A stretch of DNA of 64,000 nucleotides, taken from assembly GCF_028285715.1 (NCBI RefSeq), contig NZ_JANQOO010000020.1:186001-250000 (forward strand). The letters run 5' to 3'. Positions 17,092 to 25,713 of this stretch are shown here, one piece after another. The translations under genes were made by a program, and so were the position numbers. Origin of the DNA: Ulvibacterium sp. GTDB taxonomy: Bacteria; Bacteroidota; Bacteroidia; Flavobacteriales; Flavobacteriaceae. Under the pieces are notes generated by a model that did no database searches, was not told the DNA's origin, and was given only the letters and a program-made list of their open reading frames with translations. The stretch's first letter is position 1. Every line of letters begins with the position of its first letter.

Positions 17092-18099
17092 TTATTTTCG
17101 AAGCCCAATATTTTCCCTATCAATGGTTTTTTCGTAGTCATAGACATCCTTTACCTGGTCTTCGTTATTGGCAGTCTCCAGCCAATTGGACCATATCATG
17201 AACCAGGACCATTGGGGTTGTGCCTTCAGGACGTTGATTTTGGGAAGTGTCCCTACCTCCCCCAGAGCGATAGGTTTGCCCTCTGCCAAGGTCAATAATT
17301 GCTCGTAATCCTTCTGTTCATAGTCGGAATGGTATACGTCCGTGGCCAGAATATCAACATATTCATGTCCGGGATAGTAGTCCTTATAATCAAAGGCCTC
17401 ATCTTCAGGAATGTCCCTAGGGCCATTGGCATTCCATACCCATATAAGATTGTTCAACTTATGGTGCTCTACCAAGCGCATAAACAGTTGTTTCCAAAGC
17501 TTGGAGAACCCTTCCGGGCCTTTTTTATCGCCCCACCAAAACCAAACCCCGTTCATTTCATGATAAGGTCGCCACAATACTGGGATATTGGCCTCTTGCA
17601 GCTTTTTAAGACTATGGGCCACATGATCCACCTGTGCCAACCATCTCTTGTGCAAGTTAGTTCCAGGGGTGGTCAAGTCTTTCCATTCGATATCTGAAAT
17701 TTCGCCCTGCACGCTTTTTTTCCATGGAAATGGGGCATCGTCCGTAGGTTTGCCCACGTGCCACATTAGCGTAATTATAGCGCCTTCCTTATACTTTCGT
17801 ATCGCTTCCTGGACTACCCCTTCCCCCGGGTCCTCAGAACCGCTCCAATAGAAATCGGTTCCCCACACGGCCGGGTATTTTCCACTGATCTCCCGGGCCC
17901 GATCATAATACCGCTTCGGTTCGTGATTGTAACTATGTTGTCCGGATAGGATCTTCCCATCCAGGGTGTGGATATACTGCAAAAGGGCCTTGGCTTCCTT
18001 AGTGGCATTTTTATTTACCGGTGGTATTTGCCCAAGGGCCGTGAAAGTAGATAAAACCAATATTTCGAAAACTATTTTTTGTATAAATCGCGTACACAT
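17092..18099 (-). CDS. GH26 glycoside hydrolase, probable endo-beta-mannanase
   Basis: 335 residues with a signal peptide (ending TALG, cut before Gln24), so periplasmic or secreted. The catalytic signature of GH26 is complete: KILSGQHSYNHE 49-60, WGTDFYW 79-85, LMWHVG 111-116, WRPYHEMNGVWFWWG 176-190 with the acid/base Glu181, and ALGEVGTLP 278-286 with the nucleophile Glu281. The length equals a single catalytic domain; there is no carbohydrate-binding module or type IX sorting tail. GH26 enzymes mostly hydrolyse internal beta-1,4 bonds of mannans; exact substrate cannot be read here. No SusC/SusD pair or other glycan enzyme is nearby, so this is not a typical utilisation locus. It follows P7 by 100 bp on the same strand. 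Confidence 0.9.
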   Translation of the reverse strand: MCTRFIQKIVFEILVLSTFTALGQIPPVNKNATKEAKALLQYIHTLDGKILSGQHSYNHEPKRYYDRAREISGKYPAVWGTDFYWSGSEDPGEGVVQEAIRKYKEGAIITLMWHVGKPTDDAPFPWKKSVQGEISDIEWKDLTTPGTNLHKRWLAQVDHVAHSLKKLQEANIPVLWRPYHEMNGVWFWWGDKKGPEGFSKLWKQLFMRLVEHHKLNNLIWVWNANGPRDIPEDEAFDYKDYYPGHEYVDILATDVYHSDYEQKDYEQLLTLAEGKPIALGEVGTLPKINVLKAQPQWSWFMIWSNWLETANNEDQVKDVYDYEKTIDRENIGLRK

Positions 18100-18199
18100 C
18101 CTCGTTCACTTTTTAACCGGACAGGTTCATAGGATTAACGCAACTAATTTCGGCATTTCTGTCTAGAGCTACAAGGTGTCCCGCTATGTTTTTATGGCT

Positions 18200-20629
18200 T
18201 TATTCGGCCTTCAAACTCTTTACAGGGCTTGTACTGGCCGCCTTTATAGCTTGAAAACTTACGGTTACCGTACCAATACATATCGATATTGCTCCTGCCA
18301 AGACCAACAACCCAAATGACAACTCTATACGATATGCGAAATTTTGAAGCCATGAATCGGCCATTAACCAAGCGATAGGAGCCGCAATTACAAAAGCAAT
18401 ACCAATCAATCTCAGGAAATTGGTCGTTTGAAGCCCCACGATTTGTGAAACCGTTGCCCCTAAAACTTTTCTAATCCCAATTTCCTTAATACGTTGATTT
18501 ATTGACAAGCGGGCCATACCCAACAATCCAATGCAACAAATGATCAGGGACAGAACGGTGGCTATATTGACCAGTTTTTGCCATTGCTGCTCCCTTTTGT
18601 ACTGTTCTGCGTTCAAATCACTCAAAAAATCATAGGTAAAGACGGCATCCGGCATAATGGTCTTGTACCCCTTTTCCAATGCCTGAATAGCCTCCTGTTG
18701 CCTTGACTGTTGAAATTTGACCAAAATTTTCCCATATGGGGCTTGCAGCATGGACATAACCATTGGTTTGATAGGCTCCCTGAGCGAACCAAAATGAAAG
18801 TCCTTCACCACCCCGATTATGGTTTTCCTCTGTTGACCTTCATCATTCTCAATTAAGCTTATCGATTTTCCCACTGGATCGGATAAATTGCTCTCCTGTA
18901 CAAATGTCTCGTTTACAATAACTGATTTTGTCGGGTCGGTCGTGAAATCAGGAGAGAAATTCCGCCCCAAGAGAATTGGAATTTCAACATCCGGCAAATA
19001 GTTTTCATCGACCCTCCTAAACTGAGTTTCCAATTGTCTATTATTTACAAGTACACCCCCAGAAAAATAATTATGACGATACGAGATTGATTGTATTGCC
19101 GATTCTTTGGACAATTCTTGTTTCAATACCTTGCCGATAGCGGCATGATCCCTGTTCCCTGAAATGGAAGTGGTAACGATTTGGTTGGGATTATAGCCCA
19201 AATCCTTGGTTCGTATATAATCCATTTGGTCATGGAATACAATGGCCGCAATGAGCAAAAATATACCCAATGAGAATTGAAAAACAACCAATCCACGTCC
19301 GGCTAAATTCCTGCTGCTCCATTTCAATTTGTTATAAAGCACCTCCGAAGGATTTAATTTGGAAAGGACAAAAGCCGGATAGAGTCCGGTAAGTAAAACA
19401 ATCGATCCAAAAATTAAAATTAAAAAGATCCCCGCGTGGAGATTCAGTATTTCCGCAAATACAAACTGCTTATCCGTAAGCGTGTTAAAAAATGGGGTCA
19501 ACACTTTTAGGACACATAGGGAAAGTAGCAATGACATTCCACAAAGCAGGCCCGATTCCATAAGGAACTGTGTAATAATTTGAGTCTTGTTGCCACCGGT
19601 TATTTTTCTAACCCCAATTTCTTTGGCCCTGTTTATGGCCGAAGCAATGTTTATATTTATAAAATTAATGGCCGCCATGAATACGATCAACAAGGCAATG
19701 GCAATAAAAACAATGGAATATAAGGGGTTGCTTGTATTAACAATCCCGGATTCACCATTGAAATCATTGTCGCTCAGGAGCGGGGTCAGGTGAACGTCCA
19801 GCATATTCTGCAAGCCATAATTGATTTTGGAATCGAAGCCATAGCGCGCAATGTTCTGTTCCACCTGATCCTTGGCGTGGATGGCAAATACACGATTAAA
19901 TTTTTGTTGTATCGCTTTGAAATCCGCCGAAGGTTCCAAAACAACAAAGGTTCCCAAATACGCATTTAGCCAGTTTGTGTCTACAAAAGCAAGTTCAAGA
20001 AAGCTGAATGGCAGTAAAATATCAAATTGAATGGAAGAGTTTTTGGGAGGATTCCTTGCTACTGCCGAAATAACCAACGGTTTTTTTAATCGCTGATAGG
20101 AAGGGTTTGATTTCATATGTAGCACTTTGCCCACTACATCCGTAGTATTGAAAAGTCGCAATGCCGTAGTTTCAGAAAGTACAACAGCGTTTACCTCGTT
20201 CAACGCGGTTTGCATGTCTCCATCTAATAAGGGAAAAGTAAAGACCTCAAAAAAATTGGTGTCAACAAAAAGTGTGTTAAGGCCAAGGGTTTTCTCCCCT
20301 GCAGAAACTTCACTGCTAATTTGACCCCCCATGACACGGGCATACTTTTTGATTTCAGGTATGGCCTCCTTGAATGCCCGTCCCTGTACTTGACCCGTTG
20401 TACCTACGGTTTGGGCAATGGCCCCTTTATGTTCGACTAAGTTTGTGGTGATTCGATATAAGTTTGGATTATGGGTATGAAAATCATCGAAACTACGCTC
20501 ATCGTTCCAGTAAATCAATGCAAAAAGTAAACAGGTAATAGCGACCGTAATCCCCACAATATTTATAGCGGAATAGAACCTGTTTTTCCAAAGGTTACGC
20601 CAAGCGATTTTTAGATAGTTTCTAAACAT
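18200..20629 (-). CDS. P7: FtsX/MacB-type ABC permease (D-class)
   Basis: 809 residues, N-terminus MFRNYLKIAWRNLWKNRFYS. TM1 22-41, a long periplasmic domain 1 with stalk LQNMLDVHLTPL 273-284, TM2 304-327 (AAINFININIA, no Cys), loop AKEIGVRKITGGN 335-347, TM3-TM4 about 357-420, TM5 446-466, periplasmic domain 2 with GRNFSPDFTTD 555-565 and GVVKDFHFGSL 606-616, TM6 686-707 (CCIGLLGM), loop KEIGIRKVLGAT 715-726, tail SPVKSLKAE. Start codon region and leader closely match those of P8 and P9 at DNA level. It lies upstream of the GH26 gene, 89 bp after P8. Confidence 0.95.
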   Translation of the reverse strand: MFRNYLKIAWRNLWKNRFYSAINIVGITVAITCLLFALIYWNDERSFDDFHTHNPNLYRITTNLVEHKGAIAQTVGTTGQVQGRAFKEAIPEIKKYARVMGGQISSEVSAGEKTLGLNTLFVDTNFFEVFTFPLLDGDMQTALNEVNAVVLSETTALRLFNTTDVVGKVLHMKSNPSYQRLKKPLVISAVARNPPKNSSIQFDILLPFSFLELAFVDTNWLNAYLGTFVVLEPSADFKAIQQKFNRVFAIHAKDQVEQNIARYGFDSKINYGLQNMLDVHLTPLLSDNDFNGESGIVNTSNPLYSIVFIAIALLIVFMAAINFININIASAINRAKEIGVRKITGGNKTQIITQFLMESGLLCGMSLLLSLCVLKVLTPFFNTLTDKQFVFAEILNLHAGIFLILIFGSIVLLTGLYPAFVLSKLNPSEVLYNKLKWSSRNLAGRGLVVFQFSLGIFLLIAAIVFHDQMDYIRTKDLGYNPNQIVTTSISGNRDHAAIGKVLKQELSKESAIQSISYRHNYFSGGVLVNNRQLETQFRRVDENYLPDVEIPILLGRNFSPDFTTDPTKSVIVNETFVQESNLSDPVGKSISLIENDEGQQRKTIIGVVKDFHFGSLREPIKPMVMSMLQAPYGKILVKFQQSRQQEAIQALEKGYKTIMPDAVFTYDFLSDLNAEQYKREQQWQKLVNIATVLSLIICCIGLLGMARLSINQRIKEIGIRKVLGATVSQIVGLQTTNFLRLIGIAFVIAAPIAWLMADSWLQNFAYRIELSFGLLVLAGAISICIGTVTVSFQAIKAASTSPVKSLKAE

Positions 20630-20718
20630 AATCCTTAATTCTATTGCCTAGGTTTTCCTGGTATACTTTGTCCCTACTCTCAAAATACGGGCCCCTGGTT
20701 TTATATCTTAAATCTTGT
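20591..20718. repeat. Start region and leader of P7, copy of the P8/P9 start and P9 leader
   Basis: 20591-20629 (first 13 codons of P7) recurs with about two changes at the P8 start (23128-23166) and slightly more at the P9 start (25571-25609). The adjoining leader, from CCTAGG (20647-20652) through TCTTAAATCT to TATTCCGTCC, is recognisably homologous to 25629-25722, the gap before P9, including the end of the next permease. This marks duplication of whole gene-plus-leader units or gene conversion. Confidence 0.6.
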
Positions 20719-23166
20719 TTATTCCGTCCTCAAACTCTTTATGGGGTCAGCATTGGCAGCGGCAATCGTACGAATTCTGATAATTGCCATAGCAATGAAC
20801 AGCATAGTGATTCCGCCCAGAAAAAAGACCCACCAACTTAGGGCCGTCTTATAGGCAAAACCCTGTAACCAATAGTCCAGGCCCCACCAAGCTATGGGTG
20901 TGGCTATGGCGAAGGCAATACCTACCAAGACTAAAAATTCCTTACAAAGCAACAGGTTTAACTGCGCCAATGAGGCACCCAATACTTTCCGAATTCCTAT
21001 TTCCTTTGTCCGGCGCTCCGTTGTGTGGATGACAAGGCCCAAGAGGCCTAAACAACTGATTAGGATAGTAAGGCCGGTGGCCCATTTTAATAAGGCTGAG
21101 GTTTTGCGTTCCTGTTCATAGAACCTTGAAACGGTATCATCTATAAACCTAGGATCAAAATCGTAATCGGGATAAATGGATTTCCAAGCCTTTTCGACTA
21201 AGGCGATGTCACTGGTCAAGTCTGATGACTTGTTCCCTCCAATGGAAAAATGAATCGTGTTGAACTGTGAATGTCTGCTCCGTTCCCAATCACCGATCAA
21301 GGCCATGGGTTTAATGGCGGTTCGTAAGGAACGTTGGTAAAAGTCTTTCATCACCCCAACTATAGGATATGGCTCTCTTCCCAATATCAAGGATTGGCCT
21401 ATTGCCTCCATAGGTTTCTTAAAGCCTAAAAGCTTCATATAGGTTTCATTGATGACATACTCCTTAATGGTATCGTTCAACACATCCCTCCCTGCCAATA
21501 AAGGTATTTCATAGAGTCGTCTGTAGTCGCTGTCTCCATAAAGCAATTGTATACTGGCCTGCACTTCATTTTCCCTATCCCGATAAACAATCGAGGAAGA
21601 AAAAGTGCTTCCAGAGGCCGGTGGATTTCCAGCCAAGACAACGTCCTGTATATGAGGGTCTGTTTTTAGCTTTTCCAAAAGGCGGATTCTTTTGTCGATT
21701 GAAGGCTCATTGTAAGGCGTCCTCAAATATGCAATGGCCTCGGTCTTAAATCCCATGTCCTTGGTCATCAAATAGTGGATCTGTTTACCGACCAATGCCG
21801 TAGCAATGATAAAGACTTGTGCAATAACGAATTGAAAGACGGTAAGATACTTTCGGAGGGAAGTTTTATCGCTACTTGGTAAAACTTGATTTTTAAGCAC
21901 TGACACCGGTTTAAAACGGGAAAGCACCAAGGCAGGATAAAATCCGGATAACAAGGTTAATACGAACATTAAAAGGATCGCCGAAACAATCAATACCGGA
22001 CTTTTAAAAAGTCCAAAGCTCACCCCTTCGGGAATAAAGTCGGAAAATACCCGTATTAACCAAGATGAAAAAAACAAGGACACAACGGCGGCGGTAACGG
22101 TCAATAGAAAAGTCTCTCCCAAAAACTGGAAAACCAGTTGTTTTTTAGAACCTCCAAGGGTTTTGCGAATACCGATTTCCTTGGCACGTTGTGTGGCTTG
22201 GGCCGTATTCAAATTAATGAAATTGATACAGCCTAAAAGAAGTAGGAACAAAGCAACAAAGGCTAAACTAATCAAAACGGGCTTACTGGCCTGGCTTCTG
22301 GTATAGTCATATGTTCCATAATTGGGGTTAAAATGGATATCGGCCAAAGGTTGTAGATAAAATCTCCTTTTCTGGCCGAATGCCACCATTTCTTCATCAA
22401 GATGTTCCGCAGCCAAAAGATCTAGCTGTCTTTGAACAGATACCACATCTGCATTTTTGTTTAGTTTTACAAATAGCTGTGATGCGCTGTTCGTACTGTT
22501 CCAGTTTGTGCTCCCCAATCTATTCTTCAGTCCATTGTCCCCTATCGTCTTGTACGAAATAAACTCCTCAAAAATGAGGTCGCTCCGGTCCTTAAAATTC
22601 TCAACAATACCACTGACATTTAAAGGTATGGTGTCATTATATATCAATACTTTACCCACAATTTCATTGGGTGATAGGTCTGGGAAATACTTTTTGGCCC
22701 TGTTTTTTGTCAACACTACTTCATTTGGGTTTGACAGGATTTTGTTTACATCTCCTGCCAACCACTTATACTGAAACAACTGAAAGTAATTGCTGTCTGT
22801 ATGAATTACATTTTCAGGGTCTTTAAATAGTGTTTCGGTTTCGACATTCTCCACCTGATGCATGGAAATTGTATACAAGGGGCTTACGGTTTCTATACCG
22901 GTCAGCTCCTCCTTGAGGGCCTGCCCCAGCGGCACGGATACACCCGGATTGTAAAAATTGCCATCCGGCGAAGTGAACTCAGTGGTAACCCGATAAATAC
23001 GATTACCATCCGGATGGAATTTATCAAAGGTTAAATCGAAATAGATGATTGTCCCAATAACAAAAGCGGCACTTAACCCAATGGAAAGTCCTACAATATT
23101 GATCAAGGAAAATACTTTGTTTTTCCAAAGGTTACGCCAAGCTATTTTTAAATAGTTTCTAAACAT
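20719..23166 (-). CDS. P8: FtsX/MacB-type ABC permease (D-class)
   Basis: 815 residues, N-terminus MFRNYLKIAWRNLWKNKVFS. TM1 21-43, stalk LQPLADIHFNPNYG 271-284, TM2 297-321 (GCINFINLNTA), loop AKEIGIRKTLGGS 328-340, TM3-TM4 about 347-415, TM5 440-460, periplasmic domain 2 with AGNPPASGS 512-520 and GVMKDFYQRSL 604-614, TM6 694-712 (SCLGLLGL), loop KEIGIRKVLGAS 721-732, TM7-TM8, tail DPIKSLRTE. Periplasmic domain 2 is longer than average around 618-650. The leader on the minus strand (TTAAGAGAACGAGAGCC-ATG) belongs to the shared leader group. It is 85 bp from P9. Confidence 0.95.
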   Translation of the reverse strand: MFRNYLKIAWRNLWKNKVFSLINIVGLSIGLSAAFVIGTIIYFDLTFDKFHPDGNRIYRVTTEFTSPDGNFYNPGVSVPLGQALKEELTGIETVSPLYTISMHQVENVETETLFKDPENVIHTDSNYFQLFQYKWLAGDVNKILSNPNEVVLTKNRAKKYFPDLSPNEIVGKVLIYNDTIPLNVSGIVENFKDRSDLIFEEFISYKTIGDNGLKNRLGSTNWNSTNSASQLFVKLNKNADVVSVQRQLDLLAAEHLDEEMVAFGQKRRFYLQPLADIHFNPNYGTYDYTRSQASKPVLISLAFVALFLLLLGCINFINLNTAQATQRAKEIGIRKTLGGSKKQLVFQFLGETFLLTVTAAVVSLFFSSWLIRVFSDFIPEGVSFGLFKSPVLIVSAILLMFVLTLLSGFYPALVLSRFKPVSVLKNQVLPSSDKTSLRKYLTVFQFVIAQVFIIATALVGKQIHYLMTKDMGFKTEAIAYLRTPYNEPSIDKRIRLLEKLKTDPHIQDVVLAGNPPASGSTFSSSIVYRDRENEVQASIQLLYGDSDYRRLYEIPLLAGRDVLNDTIKEYVINETYMKLLGFKKPMEAIGQSLILGREPYPIVGVMKDFYQRSLRTAIKPMALIGDWERSRHSQFNTIHFSIGGNKSSDLTSDIALVEKAWKSIYPDYDFDPRFIDDTVSRFYEQERKTSALLKWATGLTILISCLGLLGLVIHTTERRTKEIGIRKVLGASLAQLNLLLCKEFLVLVGIAFAIATPIAWWGLDYWLQGFAYKTALSWWVFFLGGITMLFIAMAIIRIRTIAAANADPIKSLRTE

Positions 23167-23220
23167 GGCTCTCGTTCTCTTAATAAATCCAATCTTTAGT
23201 TTTTAGTACAATCCCCTTTT

Positions 23221-23243
23221 CCCTTCGACTGCGCTCAGGGTGA
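23221..23243. repeat. Short intergenic repeat-like sequence
   Basis: CCCTTCGACTGCGCTCAGGG (23221-23240) followed by TGA, in the P8/P9 gap. A degenerate relative (CCCTTTGATTCCGCTACGGG) lies at about 49758-49777 in the P18/P19 gap, matching 17 of 23 positions over the longer stretch. I recall this type of sequence recurring between genes in bacterial genomes, but I could not count copies outside the window. Confidence 0.35.
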
Positions 23244-23251
23244 TACGGGGT

Positions 23252-25609
23252 TTATTCCGTCCGCAGACTTTTTATGGGATTGGCATTTGCCGCTTTTAGG
23301 GCCTGTAAACTAACGGTCAATAGGGCAATACAAATGGCAATGCAACCGGCAATCAAAAACACCCATCCATTAATTTCAATGCGATAAGCAAACCCTTCCA
23401 GCCACTTTTGCATCATCCACCAGGCGAATGGTCCGGAGATAAGCAGGGCTATAAATACCAGCCCTATGAAATCCTTTGATAACAATTTGACGATTCCAGC
23501 CACACTACTTCCCAAGACCTTGCGTACTCCAATTTCCTTTCGTCGCTGTTCAGCCGTATAGGACGACAATCCAAAAAGGCCCAAACAGGAAATGATGATA
23601 GCAAGAAGAGCGAACGATCGTGAAAGATTGCCTACAAGTTGTTCACTAGTGAAGATAGCATTAAAGGTGTCTTCCACAAATTCATATTCAAAGGGAAAGG
23701 CCGGGTTCTGTCTTTTCATTACGTCTTCCATTGCTGCAAGGGCCTTGGCCATAGGAACACCGGACTTGATTCTCACGTACATATTCCCGGTATATTCGGG
23801 ATTGTTATAGAACATGACCGGATCGCTCGACCCGTACATATCCCCATATAAATAATCCTTTACTACCCCAATCACGGTGTATTCGGTATCGTTCCTACGT
23901 ATTCGCTTGCCAATGGCACTTCCCGTGCCCATTAGTTTTGAAAAGGATTGGGTAATCAAGACGTTTTCACTATCCGTTCCAATATCGTTAGTAAAACCAC
24001 GACCTTCCAAAATTTCCATCCCCGCGGTATCGAAAAAGTGAGCACTTATATATCTTTGGGAAATAAGTACGTCCCCGGTATCCTTGCCGCCCTCCCATTG
24101 AAGGCCGGAGCTGTTATTACCCCCAAAAAGTATGTTACTATTCATCAAGGCTACGTTTTCAACAGCACCAGTGGATATCATTTCCTGTCTAATGGGTCCA
24201 AAATTCATTAGTACATCCCCATTTACCGGAAGTTGAACAAGATTCTCCAGTTCATACCCCATTTCCCTACTTTTTACGTGTCGTACTTGTTGGTAGACCA
24301 CAATGGTGCCAATAATAAATACTATGGAAGCCGTAAATTGGGCAATGACTAGTCCTTTACGTAGCAGGGGAGCGCTTCCTTCCTGGGCTTTCACTCCTTT
24401 CATGGTTTCAACAGGCTTAAAAGAGGATAGATAAAATGCCGGGTACCAGCCCGAAGTGAGACCACAAATAAAGGTAATGCCCAAAAGTGGAAGTAAATGG
24501 GCTACATCAAACAGAGGAAGTTGAAGTTGTTTTCCAATGAGAGTGTTGAACTCGGGCAGCAGGATCCAAATGAACAGGATGCTGGCCAGGGCCGCCAAGG
24601 ATGTGGTAATCAGTGCCTCGGCCATAAATTGGACCATTAGCTTCCTCCTACCAGAACCCAAAACTTTGCGAACCCCTACCTCTTTGGCTCTTTTCTCACT
24701 TCTTGCCGTGGAAAGGTTCATAAAATTGATACAGGCAATCAATAAAATAATCAGGGCGATAAAGGAAAACAACCGGACATAGACAATTTGACCACCTACT
24801 TTTTTCCCATTCTCAAAATTAGATCTTAAACGCCAATCCTTCATGGGATGGAGAAAGGCATATCTGTCCTCTTCCCCTATTTTTGAGGGAATTAATTCGC
24901 GTACTTTGGCATCTACCATTTCAAAATCGGCTTTCGGCGAAAGCTCTACAAAAGTGTCGGCAAAACCGTTCCGGTATTCCTTCATCCACTCCTTGCCCAG
25001 CGCATACCTTTCAAAAGGAGCCGCCCATTGAAAACCAAAGGACACGTTATTGGGCAAATTTTCGTAAACCCCTGTAATACGGTAATTTGTATCGTTGTTC
25101 ACCCGGACCACTCTGCCCAGGGCAGTAGTATTCCGTCCATAAAGTTGCTCGGCCGTCTCCCTGGAAATCACAATGGCATCAAAATCATCAAAGGCGGTGG
25201 CGGCATCCCCCTCAATAAAGGAAAGGCTGAACATGTCCAAAAAATCGGGGTCCACAAATCTACCGAACCTGTTAATGCCCTTTTCGCCAACCGTGAACAA
25301 AAGATTTTCCCCAGTTGTCCTAGCACTACCTACTATTCCGGGAATCTCATCTTTCATTGCCTGTGCCAAAGGTCCGGGGGTGGATTGATAAAATGTACGC
25401 CACTGACCTTCAAACCGATTGTTTGTGGGCACGTAGTACACAAGTTCCTGTTTGGGGAAAACACTATCGAAGTTTATTTCGTCCTCCACCCAAAGCAATA
25501 TCAAGCCGGCACAGGTGATTCCAATGGCCAAACCAAAAATATTCAATGCACTATACCCTCTGTTTTTCCAAAGGTTGCGCCAAGCAATTTTTAGATAATT
25601 TCTATACAT
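23252..25609 (-). CDS. P9: FtsX/MacB-type ABC permease, W-class/other hybrid
   Basis: 785 residues, the shortest complete member; N-terminus MYRNYLKIAWRNLWKNRGYS. The stalk HPMKDWRLRSNFENG (254-268) is W-class. TM2 279-301 (ACINFMNLSTA), loop AKEVGVRKVLGSG 308-320, TM3-TM4 about 330-397, TM5 418-440. Periplasmic domain 2 lacks the SP-x-x-x-V element of other W-class members and has instead GVVKDYLYGDMYGSSDP (581-597), so the two halves may have different ancestry. TM6 665-684 (SCLGLFGL), loop KEIGVRKVLGSS 691-702, tail NPIKSLRTE. The bases AAGGAG stand only one base before the ATG, too close for a working Shine-Dalgarno site. Confidence 0.95.
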   Translation of the reverse strand: MYRNYLKIAWRNLWKNRGYSALNIFGLAIGITCAGLILLWVEDEINFDSVFPKQELVYYVPTNNRFEGQWRTFYQSTPGPLAQAMKDEIPGIVGSARTTGENLLFTVGEKGINRFGRFVDPDFLDMFSLSFIEGDAATAFDDFDAIVISRETAEQLYGRNTTALGRVVRVNNDTNYRITGVYENLPNNVSFGFQWAAPFERYALGKEWMKEYRNGFADTFVELSPKADFEMVDAKVRELIPSKIGEEDRYAFLHPMKDWRLRSNFENGKKVGGQIVYVRLFSFIALIILLIACINFMNLSTARSEKRAKEVGVRKVLGSGRRKLMVQFMAEALITTSLAALASILFIWILLPEFNTLIGKQLQLPLFDVAHLLPLLGITFICGLTSGWYPAFYLSSFKPVETMKGVKAQEGSAPLLRKGLVIAQFTASIVFIIGTIVVYQQVRHVKSREMGYELENLVQLPVNGDVLMNFGPIRQEMISTGAVENVALMNSNILFGGNNSSGLQWEGGKDTGDVLISQRYISAHFFDTAGMEILEGRGFTNDIGTDSENVLITQSFSKLMGTGSAIGKRIRRNDTEYTVIGVVKDYLYGDMYGSSDPVMFYNNPEYTGNMYVRIKSGVPMAKALAAMEDVMKRQNPAFPFEYEFVEDTFNAIFTSEQLVGNLSRSFALLAIIISCLGLFGLSSYTAEQRRKEIGVRKVLGSSVAGIVKLLSKDFIGLVFIALLISGPFAWWMMQKWLEGFAYRIEINGWVFLIAGCIAICIALLTVSLQALKAANANPIKSLRTE

Positions 25610-25676
25610 ACTCCTTGTTTTTATTTCCTAGGTCCCCCAATTGTACTTTACCTTTGTTCCCAAATGACAAACCTGC

Positions 25677-25708
25677 GATCTTACGTCTTAAATCTATGAT
25701 CTTACGTC
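25677..25708. repeat. 11-bp direct repeat in the P9/P10 gap
   Basis: GATCTTACGTC at 25677-25687 and again at 25698-25708, a 21-bp period (two helical turns). The gap holds no gene. The spacing would suit a regulator binding one face of the DNA, or it may be a small slippage duplication; nothing decides between them. Confidence 0.4.
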
Positions 25709-25713
25709 CGTAT

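Noticed and set aside
25610..25625. Shine-Dalgarno site before P9
   Set aside because: AAGGAG is one base from the ATG, too close to act, and the group normally does not use such sites.
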